A stretch of 32,944 bases of DNA from a virus: IMG/VR virus record IMGVR_UViG_3300027771_000053, positions 1 through 32,944 of that record; one strand, 5' to 3'. Under the pieces are notes generated by a model. The model worked only from the letters and a program-made list of their open reading frames with translations. It searched no databases and had not been told where the DNA came from. Below, piece after piece: positions 5,024 through 12,896 of the stretch; positions within the stretch are counted from its first letter, which is position 1, and each line of letters begins with the position of its first letter. The translations under genes were made by a program, and so were the position numbers.

Positions 5024-5365
5024 ATGCTTAGAAAGCATGGAGAAATTAAGAAACTGATTAAGGCCCTAGAGGTATTCAAGGAAATCGACAGTTCCATGTC
5101 GTTGCCCTCGATGCTGGCCTTTCTTCATTACCATGATGTTGAGAACAACAGCGGCAACCGCACAATCGTTGCGGAACGCTTAGACATGACGGGTGCCACT
5201 GCGACCCGTGCGACCCTTTACTGGGCCGACTTCAAAACACCAAGGGCCAAAGGTAAGGATATGCTTGAACTTACCCAAGACCCCATGAACCGTCGCGCGA
5301 ACATCGTACAGTATAACCGCAAGGGCATAGAGTTCCTTGATAAACTCACGGAGGCTATGGAATGA
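5024..5365 (+). CDS. Winged-helix (MarR-like) regulator next to integrase
   Basis: The 113-residue product looks like a small winged-helix DNA-binding protein: helices around KKLIKALEVFKEIDSSM and LPSMLAFLHYHDVENN, a helix-turn-helix at about residues 45-70 (RTIVAERLDMTGATATRATL), a beta wing near LELTQDPMNRRANIVQYN and a final helix EFLDKLTEAME. This order matches MarR-type proteins. The start is taken as ATG 5024; a TTG at 5012 is also in frame, and neither has a strong ribosome site, so the gene may be poorly translated or leaderless. Its stop overlaps the integrase start (ATGA). It is a good candidate for a lysogeny regulator or integration directionality factor. Target sites are unknown. 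Confidence 0.65.
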   Translation: MLRKHGEIKKLIKALEVFKEIDSSMSLPSMLAFLHYHDVENNSGNRTIVAERLDMTGATATRATLYWADFKTPRAKGKDMLELTQDPMNRRANIVQYNRKGIEFLDKLTEAME

Positions 5366-6366
5366 GCGTTGCAAAAAGAGGTAGTAAGTATCAAGCGCGG
5401 GTGAAAGAACCCAAGGGGGGCAAGTACCACCGCGTGACCTTTGATACCCTAGAGGCCGCAGAGTTCTGGGAAGGGAAAGCCAAGACCGCAATCATGAGCG
5501 GTTTACCTGTGCCTGATGTTAACGATAGCGCAACAGTTACCATCAGATCACTAGCTGATAGATATTCTGCGTATCTGTGGCCTAATCAACGCCGCAAGAT
5601 GATTGAGACAGATGTGCGCCACGCGGAGCGTCTGCTACCCTTAGACCCGCTAACACTTACGACAAGGGATGTTATTCGTTTTGTGGAAAAGCGTAAGGGT
5701 GAGGGGGTAGGTGATACCACCATCAGGATGAACATCACCCGTGTTAAGACCTTGCTCAAACACAGTCATAAGATGGGCGACATACACCTATCCAACCTGA
5801 TCGAGTGGCCCACGTTCAAGAGTGGATCATCACGGGTGCGCTACCTCACCGTAGAGGAAGAACTGGCCCTTCTAGAGGCCCTCAAGGTCACTGACTACCG
5901 TATGCTGGCCCAGTTCCTCATTGATACAGGTTGTCGCCCCTCTGAGGTTGTCCCTACGGCTGCTGTGGTATCTCAACCGTTCGAGTGGTCCGATGTATCC
6001 AAGAGCAAGGATGGGCGCACACTGATCACCCTTTGGAAAACCAAGACCAACACGCCGCGAACTGTGCCACTCACCACGAGGGCAGTAGAGGCCCTTGAGT
6101 GGTCCCGCGAGGAAGGACATGTGCGACCCTTCGACAGCATCACTTACCCGCGCTTCAAGGATTACGTTGTGAGTGTCTCGCATGAACTGGGGCTGCGCGA
6201 TGTTGTTGTATATACATTCAGGCATACGTGTGCCTCAAGATTGGTACAGCGGGGAGCAGACATCATGCGTGTGAAACAGTGGATGGGGCATAGCAATATC
6301 GAGACTACACTAGGTTATGCAAAGCTGGCACCTGAGGACATCTATTCGCTTACAGATTTACTGTGA
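5362..6366 (+). CDS. int: Tyrosine-family site-specific integrase
   Basis: This 334-residue recombinase would integrate the phage genome at a host attachment site. An N-terminal arm-binding region (residues about 1-55, SKYQARVKEPKGGKYHRVTF) is followed by a SAM-like core-binding domain (about 60-160) and the catalytic domain. Catalytic residues seen are R192 (DTGCRPSEV), R287 in TFRHTCASR, H310 in MGHSN and nucleophile Y319 in TLGYAKL. The HxxR box has Tyr (Y284) in the His position, a natural variant of the family. It starts in an ATGA overlap with the regulator gene, so both are made together. The domain set is complete, so it is probably active, and the phage is probably temperate despite its T7-like plan. 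Confidence 0.93.
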   Translation: MSVAKRGSKYQARVKEPKGGKYHRVTFDTLEAAEFWEGKAKTAIMSGLPVPDVNDSATVTIRSLADRYSAYLWPNQRRKMIETDVRHAERLLPLDPLTLTTRDVIRFVEKRKGEGVGDTTIRMNITRVKTLLKHSHKMGDIHLSNLIEWPTFKSGSSRVRYLTVEEELALLEALKVTDYRMLAQFLIDTGCRPSEVVPTAAVVSQPFEWSDVSKSKDGRTLITLWKTKTNTPRTVPLTTRAVEALEWSREEGHVRPFDSITYPRFKDYVVSVSHELGLRDVVVYTFRHTCASRLVQRGADIMRVKQWMGHSNIETTLGYAKLAPEDIYSLTDLL

Positions 6367-6586
6367 CATGGACGTGACACAGTGACACGATCAGTAGGAA
6401 AAAAGTGGGGTAAGCCGTTGAATAATCAAGAGACTTACCCCTCTGTGCATGGCACAAGTCAACAGGGAGTTGGATTTCCAATTGTTAAGTTGGACTAACT
6501 GTTACTCACAGTCATAGCGCAAACCTATATTTTCCTTACATTTCAATACTTACGAGAGCGTAATTGGTACTAGACAACTGTGTCAC
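6363..6586. other. Candidate attachment (attP) region
   Basis: Just after the integrase are GTGACAT (6363), GTGACAC (6374) and GTGACAC (6382), and an inverted copy GTGTCAC at 6580-6586. Between them are an 8-bp dyad (6407-6441), TTGGATTTCCAA near 6471-6482 and AACAG/CTGTT arms. Short repeats flanking a core are typical of arm-type integrase sites. No tRNA 3' end is recognised, so the crossover core cannot be named. Confidence 0.4.
6407..6441. terminator. 8-bp stem with 19-nt loop after integrase
   Basis: GGGGTAAG (6407-6414) pairs perfectly with CTTACCCC (6434-6441). On the plus strand no T-tract follows. On the minus strand the stem is followed by a six-T run, which would suit a leftward terminator, although no leftward gene is seen there. 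A role in the attachment site or as an RNA 3'-end guard is equally possible. Confidence 0.35.
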
Positions 6587-6595
6587 ACCCGTTGC

Positions 6596-6620
6596 GTAAT
6601 TAATCACCCTTACTAGACAC
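6596..6620 (+). promoter_or_regulatory. Phage promoter before the RNA polymerase gene
   Basis: The core is ATTAATCACCCTTACTAGAC, 19-22 bases before the polymerase ATG. A shorter relative, TAATTGGTACTAGAC, lies 36 bp upstream (6561-6575). With this promoter the polymerase gene would stimulate its own transcription once made, a positive loop. Confidence 0.75.
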
Positions 6621-6638
6621 CCAAAATGGAGCTTATCT

Positions 6639-9125
6639 ATGTACACAAGAGAACTTATAGATATTCAGCACGAACTCGAAGAAGAGATGCGTGGTGCTGC
6701 AATTACTCGATTCCATGACCGACACACCAAGGCGATGGAAAAGAAATTCTTTGGAGAGAGTGCCGCAGGGCAAACTATCCTTAGGCAAATCATTCAACCC
6801 TTCTCTGACGCGATTACCGAGTGGACCACTGAGGCCCTTTCTGGTGGCGGGGGTCGTCGATCCACTGCGGCCCTGATGGTACGTGAGTTCGATGATACTG
6901 ATGCTATGGCTTATATCTTTGCTAAGTCGGTTATCAACGCTGTGCCTATGTTACAGAACAAGGCAGGTACAGCATCACGCACAGGTGTGGTCCTAACTAG
7001 CACCAATGCGGTCCATGACGAACTGAGGTTGCGCTGGTTTAGCAAGAACAACCGCATGATCTTTCGTCGAATCATGAAAGACTGCGACACGCGGAACCTA
7101 CCAAGGCAACGCCGCAAAGACGTTTACAAGAAAGAGTTCAAGCGCAGACAGATCGAATGGGTGGCCGATCAGTGGCACACCAAGAACCGCGTACATCTAG
7201 GCATGAGGCTTCTAGAGATATTCCGAGACGTGACGGGGATGGTTGATCTGGCTGAGATACGACAGGCGAACGGTAAACGCCGCGCCATCGTACAAGCAAC
7301 ACCAGCGATGATGGCAATGCTAAAGGATCGCTTAGAGCGTAGCGAACACATGTTTCCTATCTTTTACCCGATGGTGGTCAAGCCTAACCCTTGGACTAAT
7401 GACTGTCTTGTGGGTTCTGCTTATCTGACGCACCACGTTCAGCCATACAAACTGATCAAACGTGCAAAGATGAACTACCTATCTGAGATGGAGAACACGG
7501 ACATTTCCATCACGCTCAATGCAGTCAATGCGTTACAAGAGACACCGTGGAGAGTGAACAGCGAGATGCTGGATGCTTTACGCTTTGTCTACACCAACAG
7601 CCTACAGGTGGACAAACTACCACCACCTGATGATCTGCCCCTTCCTCCGCTCGTCCATGACATCACTGATGAGACTGCGCGGAAGAAAAACAGTGCAGCT
7701 TGTGCGCGTGTACACAATCAGAACCGCAAGTTTGTATCTAAGCGGTTGGCTTTGCTTCAAGTGATGCAGCTTGCAGATAGGTTCAAGGACTTCAACGAAT
7801 TGTATTTCCCACATGATCTATGTTCACGGGGCAGGGCGTACCCGAAGCCTCACTACCTTAACCCACAAGGCCCAGCCTATACTCGCAGTCTCTTAGAGTT
7901 CAGTGAGGGTAAGGCAATCGAGACCGAGGAACAGGTTGAGTATATTGCAATCGTGGGTGCGAATGCTTTTGGGCATGATAAGTTACCTATGGCCGAGCGT
8001 ATCCAATGGGTGTGGGATAATGAGGACATGTTCGTGGACATCGCAAACAACTGGAAAGAGGACCAAAGGTGGACAGAAGCGGATAGTCCTTTCGAGTTCT
8101 TGCGGTTCTGTTTGGAGTGGCGCGAACTTTCAAAGACAGGCGTTGGTCATGTGTCACATCTTCCAATCAACTTTGATGCAACTTGCTCTGGTCTCCAACA
8201 CTTTAGCGCCTTGTTGTTTGATAAAGAGGGTGGCTTCAACGTCAACCTCACAGGCCATGCGGAACGTCAGGACATCTACGGTGCCGTGGCTAAACTGGCA
8301 AAGGCTTCAATTGAGGCCGATTTAAACTGCGATGAGAAAGGGACCCTTGCTCGTGCTGCACTGGAACTGAAGATTGATCGTAAGCTAACCAAGAGACCCG
8401 TGATGATCGTGCCATACTCAGGTACGTTCAAGGCTTGTATGCGTTATGTGCAGGAGCATTACGATGAACTGCGTGATGCTGGTGTGGTGATGCCGCTCAG
8501 AGATGATGACATGAGCTACAGGTTGGTTCCTTACGTTGCCCGAAAAGTCTGGGATAGTATTTCTATGACTGTTGTGGCCGCGAGGGATGCAATGGATTGG
8601 ATCACTAAGATTGCTCGATTGGTTACAAAGAACGAGAACCCTTTGCCGTTCATGTGGAGTACACCTACAGGGTTCGTTGTGCAGCAAGCTAAGTACAGCA
8701 TGGATCGACACTCTGTTCAGACCATGATCGACGGACGGATGCTAAAGGTTGAGTTCCTGACTGACAGCAAAGTGCTTGATGCAAACAAGAACGCTCAATC
8801 TCTATCGCCTAACTACATCCACAGTATGGATGCGGCACACCTACAGCTAACGATCAACAAGGCAAAGCAAAGCGACAGGAACATGTCGTTCTGTATGATC
8901 CACGATAGCTTTGGGGTTCACGCGGCAGACATGGATTACTTTCTACACGAATGTATCAAGCCAAGTTTCTATGAGATGTATAAGGACGGTAATGTCTTGC
9001 AGAAATTCTTGGAAGAGATACTTCCGTTGATCCCAGAGAAATCTAGGAAAAACATACCACCAATCCCAGAACTAGGTAACTTGGATATTTCCGATGTGCT
9101 GAATAGTGAGTTCTTCTTTAGCTAA
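6639..9125 (+). CDS. Single-subunit DNA-dependent RNA polymerase (T7 gp1-like)
   Basis: This enzyme transcribes the middle and late phage genes from short specific promoters. The product has 828 residues (T7: 883). The palm motif A is FDATCSGLQH with D513; motif B is KLTKRPVMIVPYSGT with K585 and Y593; motif C is IHDSFGVHAAD with D756. The C-terminus ends in FFFS, like the FAFA foot of T7 polymerase, which is needed for activity. An N-terminal helical region (about residues 1-270) corresponds to the promoter-binding and T7-lysozyme-sensitive part. TGGAGC lies eight bases before the ATG. The phage promoter just upstream, and matching sites at 1946, 2022, 9153, 10817 and 16535, are its predicted targets. 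All catalytic residues are present. Confidence 0.97.
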   Translation: MYTRELIDIQHELEEEMRGAAITRFHDRHTKAMEKKFFGESAAGQTILRQIIQPFSDAITEWTTEALSGGGGRRSTAALMVREFDDTDAMAYIFAKSVINAVPMLQNKAGTASRTGVVLTSTNAVHDELRLRWFSKNNRMIFRRIMKDCDTRNLPRQRRKDVYKKEFKRRQIEWVADQWHTKNRVHLGMRLLEIFRDVTGMVDLAEIRQANGKRRAIVQATPAMMAMLKDRLERSEHMFPIFYPMVVKPNPWTNDCLVGSAYLTHHVQPYKLIKRAKMNYLSEMENTDISITLNAVNALQETPWRVNSEMLDALRFVYTNSLQVDKLPPPDDLPLPPLVHDITDETARKKNSAACARVHNQNRKFVSKRLALLQVMQLADRFKDFNELYFPHDLCSRGRAYPKPHYLNPQGPAYTRSLLEFSEGKAIETEEQVEYIAIVGANAFGHDKLPMAERIQWVWDNEDMFVDIANNWKEDQRWTEADSPFEFLRFCLEWRELSKTGVGHVSHLPINFDATCSGLQHFSALLFDKEGGFNVNLTGHAERQDIYGAVAKLAKASIEADLNCDEKGTLARAALELKIDRKLTKRPVMIVPYSGTFKACMRYVQEHYDELRDAGVVMPLRDDDMSYRLVPYVARKVWDSISMTVVAARDAMDWITKIARLVTKNENPLPFMWSTPTGFVVQQAKYSMDRHSVQTMIDGRMLKVEFLTDSKVLDANKNAQSLSPNYIHSMDAAHLQLTINKAKQSDRNMSFCMIHDSFGVHAADMDYFLHECIKPSFYEMYKDGNVLQKFLEEILPLIPEKSRKNIPPIPELGNLDISDVLNSEFFFS

Positions 9126-9152
9126 TTGGTACGATAGCGAAAGTGTTACTAT

Positions 9153-9177
9153 TGAATTAATCACCCTTACTAGAAAA
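9153..9177 (+). promoter_or_regulatory. Phage promoter before the SSB operon
   Basis: The core ATTAATCACCCTTACTAGAA stands 15 bases before the small gene at 9192 and is identical over 25 bases to the inverted copy at 1946-1970. TAATTGGTAC occurs 32 bp upstream (9123-9132), as also before the copy at 6596. Confidence 0.82.
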
Positions 9178-9191
9178 CGCGAGGTTTCAGA

Positions 9192-9311
9192 ATGACAAAC
9201 ATCTACGAGAACAACGGCAAGTACACCGTGGCGATTAATGGGATCGTCATTGGACATAACCTGACCCGTGCCGAAGCAATGAAGCGGGTTGAGGAATACG
9301 ACTTTGAGTAG
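9192..9311 (+). CDS. Small hypothetical protein (39 aa)
   Basis: The peptide starts MTNIYENNGKYTVAINGIV and ends MKRVEEYDFE. It reads like a small beta-beta-alpha domain in which a strand pair (KYTVAINGIVIG) precedes a helix (TRAEAMKRVEEY). A GAGG site lies seven bases before the ATG, and it is the first gene after the promoter at 9153. No family is recognised; position suggests a T7 gene 1.x- or 2.x-like early-middle protein, perhaps acting on host polymerase, but there is no sequence evidence for that. Confidence 0.65.
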   Translation: MTNIYENNGKYTVAINGIVIGHNLTRAEAMKRVEEYDFE

Positions 9312-9516
9312 CGTCAAGTTCACTCACAACATTTACGAAATTGATGATGGGGAAACCATGCCCATCACGATCATGGTGGACCCTGAAGGGTTTCACTTAA
9401 CACAACCAGACTACTCGTGGGGTGATGATCATATCACCATCACATGGACGCAACTTATGGGTCTCTTTGAGGTCGTCGAGAAAATAGAAGGAATGTTTAA
9501 ACATGGCAGACATTAA
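9304..9516 (+). CDS. Small acidic hypothetical protein (70 aa)
   Basis: No family is recognised. The protein is rich in Asp, Glu and beta-branched residues (ITIMVDPEGFHL, DDHITITWTQL) and ends FKHGRH. I chose TTG 9304 because GAGGAA lies seven bases upstream and the start overlaps the previous stop; TTG 9289 or ATG 9358 (after GGGG) are alternatives. The 3' end overlaps the SSB start by 14 bp. Coupling to SSB suggests service in DNA replication, by position only. Confidence 0.55.
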   Translation: MSSVKFTHNIYEIDDGETMPITIMVDPEGFHLTQPDYSWGDDHITITWTQLMGLFEVVEKIEGMFKHGRH

Positions 9517-10096
9517 CATCGCACTACCACTAGGTCGTGCAATCTACCCCGCACTCAAGACGGCGGACACCAAGTTCCATGAACTGGGCCAATACAAGTG
9601 CAACGTCAGTGTTCCTCTCAAGGAAGCTTCAGGCACGATGGAGAAGCTCACAGGTATCTTCAAAGACCACACAGGCAAGGCACCTACAAAGGCCGACAAC
9701 ACGATGTGGAAAATGGAGACAGATCAGGACACAGGTGAGGAGACAGGTAACGTCATCTTTAAGTGTTCCGTGAAGAATGTTCAGCGGCGTGACGGGGACC
9801 TATGGGACCGCCGACCAAAGCAGTTTGATGCAAAGATGAACCCAGTGAACCTTGATCCGTATGGTGGCACAGAACTCTACGTGTCTGCCTCAGTATATGC
9901 GTGGTCCGCAGCGGGTAAGAAAGGTGTCAGTCTTCAACCAATGGCTGTTCAGATTATCAACCTGATCGAGCGTGAAGGTGGCACGGCTGAAGGCTTCGGC
10001 TTTCAAACACAAGAAGGTTTCCAATCAGAAGAAACCAATTATAATTTTGAGGCAGTAAATGAAACAACCCAAGAAGAGTCCTTCGAAGACTTCTAA
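9503..10096 (+). CDS. Single-stranded DNA-binding protein (T7 gp2.5-like)
   Basis: The protein coats single-stranded DNA at the replication fork and organises polymerase and helicase through its acidic tail. It has 197 residues (T7 gp2.5: 232). The OB-fold body covers about residues 1-165, and the C-terminus is the diagnostic acidic tail TTQEESFEDF with a final Phe. Conserved-looking patches are NVSVPLKEASGTMEKL and KQFDAKMNPV. It is followed directly by endonuclease I, whose ATG lies 38 bp inside this gene in another frame, the same order as T7 genes 2.5 and 3. Start ATG 9503 has GAAGGAA about nine bases upstream. Confidence 0.9.
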   Translation: MADINIALPLGRAIYPALKTADTKFHELGQYKCNVSVPLKEASGTMEKLTGIFKDHTGKAPTKADNTMWKMETDQDTGEETGNVIFKCSVKNVQRRDGDLWDRRPKQFDAKMNPVNLDPYGGTELYVSASVYAWSAAGKKGVSLQPMAVQIINLIEREGGTAEGFGFQTQEGFQSEETNYNFEAVNETTQEESFEDF

Positions 10097-10502
10097 AGCG
10101 GTTGGTTTAAAGCACGGGTTCCGTTCAGGATTAGAGGAACGGATATCCAGAGAGTTAGAAGGTACAGGTTGTTGTTTCACCTACGAGCAAGAGGTTATCA
10201 AATATGATAAGCCAGCACGTACAAGTAAATACACGCCTGACTTCATAATCCAGAAGCGTCCTGATGACACAGTTAAAGAGCGTCCCTTGGTAATAGAATC
10301 CAAGGGGCGCTTCCTCACATCTGACCGTCAGAAACATCTGCTTATAAAAAATCAACACCCTGAGGTTGATATAAGGTTCGTCTTTTCGAACTCACGTCAA
10401 CGTATCAGTAAACAATCTAACACAACTTACGCCATGTGGTGTGAGAAACACAGCTTCCTGTACGCGGATGGATCAGTTCCTGACGTATGGCTGTGGGAGT
10501 GA
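10059..10502 (+). CDS. Endonuclease I, Holliday junction resolvase (T7 gp3-like)
   Basis: This enzyme cuts branched DNA and degrades host DNA for nucleotide supply. It has 147 residues, like T7. The active site is readable: E26 in FRSGLEERI, D61 in YTPDF, and E80 and K82 in VIESKG; these match T7 E20, D55, E65 and K67. The match continues through KHLLIKNQHPEVDIRFVFS and WCEKH. Compared with T7 there are about nine extra residues between D61 and E80 (QKRPDDTVKERP). It overlaps the SSB gene by 38 bp and is overlapped by or abuts the lysozyme-like gene. The T7 enzyme is a domain-swapped dimer; that is likely but not visible here. Confidence 0.93.
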   Translation: MKQPKKSPSKTSKAVGLKHGFRSGLEERISRELEGTGCCFTYEQEVIKYDKPARTSKYTPDFIIQKRPDDTVKERPLVIESKGRFLTSDRQKHLLIKNQHPEVDIRFVFSNSRQRISKQSNTTYAMWCEKHSFLYADGSVPDVWLWE

Positions 10503-10504
10503 AT

Positions 10505-10930
10505 ATGTATAACAATAATAAGAAGCGTGATGAAACGCTCTACTTGATCGTTGATCATTCAGGCACGACACCCACCATCGACATCGACGTAGACAACCAA
10601 GACAACCGAGATCGCTCTAAGGGCTTCTACGGTTGCAGGTATCACTACGTGATTACACGCGAAGGTGAAGTACAGGAGGGGCGTACACTTGATAGAGTGT
10701 CGCCTCTTACTGGTGTCTATGACAACGAAAGCGTGACTGTATGTTTGGTGGGCGGGAAGAACCTTGAGGGTGAAGCAGAAGACAACTTCACTGACGCCCA
10801 AAAAGAAGCCCTAAAACAATTAATCACCGTGTCTAGAAAATCGAATCCAAACTTACAGGTCTTGGGTCGAAAGGAAGTACGCAAGCAGAGGACCACAGGT
10901 CCCGCGCTCGATCTCACACCTTTTAGATAA
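10505..10930 (+). CDS. T7 lysozyme (gp3.5)-like protein with altered zinc site
   Basis: T7 lysozyme is an amidase that cleaves peptidoglycan and also binds and slows T7 RNA polymerase. This 141-residue protein keeps the fold: CRYHYVITREGEVQEGR with Y46, and ESVTVCLVGG followed by NFTDAQKEAL. By alignment from memory, T7 ligands H17, H122 and C130 fall on D17, R122-K123 and G132. So all three zinc ligands are changed (H18 is one place off), and amidase activity is doubtful. The RNA polymerase-binding role may be what is kept. I chose ATG 10505 because GGGAG lies six bases upstream; an in-frame ATG at 10487 is possible. A phage promoter sits inside its 3' part. Confidence 0.8.
   Translation: MYNNNKKRDETLYLIVDHSGTTPTIDIDVDNQDNRDRSKGFYGCRYHYVITREGEVQEGRTLDRVSPLTGVYDNESVTVCLVGGKNLEGEAEDNFTDAQKEALKQLITVSRKSNPNLQVLGRKEVRKQRTTGPALDLTPFR
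10817..10840 (+). promoter_or_regulatory. Phage promoter inside the lysozyme-like gene
   Basis: ATTAATCACCGTGTCTAGAA is identical over 20 bases to the copy at 2022-2047. It lies about 100 bases before the primase-helicase start, within codons for QLITVSRKS. Because it is conserved inside coding sequence, selection for the DNA signal is likely. Confidence 0.75.
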
Positions 10931-10940
10931 TGGAGATATC

Positions 10941-12548
10941 ATGGATACTCATGAAGAAAGCACTCTCGTTGCACATGGCCCTTGCGATAGCTGCGGGTCC
11001 TCTGATGCAAACGCAGAGTACACTGACGGGCATTCATTCTGTTTCTCCTGTCAGGTCAGGACCAATGGTGGCAAATCGCAACCTGTCGTGGCCACAAAGA
11101 TCAATCCTGACCTGATACCTATTGGAAACTTCCTAGCCCTATCTAAACGTAAGATCACTGAGGATACCGCACGTAAGTTTGGTTACTCAACATCCACGTT
11201 CAAGGGGCATACTGTTCAAGTCGCTAACTATAAGCGCAACGGGCAGATCATTGCGCAGAAGATACGTTTCCCACAAAAAGACTTCCTGATGTTGGGTAAC
11301 GCTAAAGAGTGTGGCCTCTTCGGACAGCACCTCTGGCGACAGGCAGGTAAAACTCTGGTTATCACAGAGGGCGAGGTGGATTGCCTTACTGTGTCCCAAG
11401 CCATGTCCAAAGATAACAAGTGGCCTGTTGTATCCATTCCAAAGGGTGCCGCTGGTGCTGCGAAAGCAATCAAGGCAGAGCTTGAGTTCGTATCGTCATA
11501 TCAGAAAGTCGTGATCATGATGGACAGCGATGAGGCTGGTCAGAAAGCTGCCATTGAGATTGCGCAGCTACTTAAACCATCACAGGCTTACATCGCTGAA
11601 CTACCAGCTAAAGACCCTTCCGAACTGATGATGACAGGAAGAAGCCACGAGATCATCAACGCGTTCTGGGAAGCTAAACCTTATCGACCCGATGGGATCG
11701 TGCAGGGTGCTGACATCTGGGAAGACATCGTTGCTGAAGATAGTAGGGAGAGTATCCCTTGGCCGTATGAGGGACTGAACACTCTTACTCATGGTTTGCG
11801 ACGTGGTGAGTTGATCACATTGACCGCAGGGTCAGGTGTGGGGAAGTCTCAAGTGTGTCGTGAGATAGCTTATCACCTTGTGCAACAGGGAGAGACGCTG
11901 GGTTACGTTGCTTTGGAAGAGAACGTCAAACGGACTGCGCTGGGCCTCATGGGTCTAGCGATCAACAAGCCGCTTCACATCTCTAAAGACGGTGTATCTG
12001 ATGAGGAACTTAAACGGTCCTTTGATGAAACCGTAGGCAGCGGACGGGTGTATCTGTATGACCACTTCGGTAGTCTCTCATCATCTCACCTCCTAGATAA
12101 AATCAGATACCTAGCCAAAGGCTGTGATGTTGGTTGGGTGATACTTGATCACTTATCAATAGCAGTTTCGGGGATTGATAATGGGGATGAGCGCAAAGCG
12201 ATTGATGTCCTAATGACTGAGCTACGGTCTCTAGTTGAAGAGACGGGGATTGGTATGATCCTTGTGTCACACCTCAAGAGACCTGAAGGCAACAAGGGTT
12301 ACGAAGAGGGACTTGCTACCTCACTCAATTCCTTACGGGGCAGTGCTTCGATCAGTCAGTTGTCAGATTCAGTTATTGGTCTTGAAAGAAACCAGCAGTC
12401 TGAGGATGAGGCAAACCAAGTGACTGTAAGGGTCCTGAAAAATAGATTCAGTGGTGAGACGGGCATAGCAACGAAGCTCTACTTCAACAAAGACACCAAT
12501 CGTCTTTCTGAGGCTGAGTTCGTGCAGGATGAGTTCAATGAATACTGA
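10941..12548 (+). CDS. Primase-helicase (T7 gp4-like)
   Basis: This is a bifunctional replication enzyme: it makes RNA primers and, as a hexamer, unwinds DNA ahead of the polymerase. It has 535 residues (T7: 566). A zinc-binding domain uses C15, C18, C34 and C37. The TOPRIM primase domain shows E143 (VITEGEVD) and D195-S-D197 (MMDSDEAG). The RecA-like helicase domain has Walker A TAGSGVGKSQ (K302), a catalytic Glu region VALEEN, and Walker B VILDHLS (D403), with a following SHLKRPEG segment. GGAG lies seven to eight bases before the ATG. No clear internal start for a helicase-only form like T7 gp4B is seen. It ends overlapping the next small gene. Confidence 0.96.
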   Translation: MDTHEESTLVAHGPCDSCGSSDANAEYTDGHSFCFSCQVRTNGGKSQPVVATKINPDLIPIGNFLALSKRKITEDTARKFGYSTSTFKGHTVQVANYKRNGQIIAQKIRFPQKDFLMLGNAKECGLFGQHLWRQAGKTLVITEGEVDCLTVSQAMSKDNKWPVVSIPKGAAGAAKAIKAELEFVSSYQKVVIMMDSDEAGQKAAIEIAQLLKPSQAYIAELPAKDPSELMMTGRSHEIINAFWEAKPYRPDGIVQGADIWEDIVAEDSRESIPWPYEGLNTLTHGLRRGELITLTAGSGVGKSQVCREIAYHLVQQGETLGYVALEENVKRTALGLMGLAINKPLHISKDGVSDEELKRSFDETVGSGRVYLYDHFGSLSSSHLLDKIRYLAKGCDVGWVILDHLSIAVSGIDNGDERKAIDVLMTELRSLVEETGIGMILVSHLKRPEGNKGYEEGLATSLNSLRGSASISQLSDSVIGLERNQQSEDEANQVTVRVLKNRFSGETGIATKLYFNKDTNRLSEAEFVQDEFNEY

Positions 12549-12882
12549 TGAAATCTTCGAGAAAGCTGAGACGCTGTGTGTCTTGGCTACTCAAGAACCA
12601 GAAGAGTACGCGAATGAGTACGTCTACTGGAACAAACAAGCTGAACAACTTGAAAACAAAGGATGGAAAGTCATGACAGGACAAACACAACACGACAAAA
12701 TCATGAAGCACTTGAAGAAGGTTGGGTCAATCACGGTTCGTGAAGCGATGGTGGAATACTCTGTATCCTCGCTACCCAAGCGTATCTCAGAGCTACGTTC
12801 GCTTGGTCACAACATCATTTCGACGGTCAAGTTCCATCGAATTACTCAACAGAAATACACGAGATACACACTCGAAACATAA
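12538..12882 (+). CDS. Small winged-helix/HTH protein (114 aa)
   Basis: The C-terminal half (about residues 45-110) reads as a helix-turn-helix: HDKIMKHLKKVGSITVREAM, SVSSLPKRISELRSLGHNI, then a short wing ending YTRYTLET. It resembles the HTH_39 domain found in many phage replication regions. The N-terminal half is an acidic helix (PEEYANEYVYWNKQAEQLEN). Start ATG 12538 overlaps the primase stop and has AGGATGAG upstream; ATG 12529 is an alternative. It sits between primase and polymerase, so a helper or regulator of replication is inferred. Confidence 0.72.
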   Translation: MNTDEIFEKAETLCVLATQEPEEYANEYVYWNKQAEQLENKGWKVMTGQTQHDKIMKHLKKVGSITVREAMVEYSVSSLPKRISELRSLGHNIISTVKFHRITQQKYTRYTLET

Positions 12883-12896
12883 TCTAGGGGGCTGAT

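Noticed and set aside
6367-6638. tRNA gene or tRNA 3' end as integration core
   Set aside because: No acceptor stem or T-loop pattern could be found in the stretch; the dyads do not form a cloverleaf.
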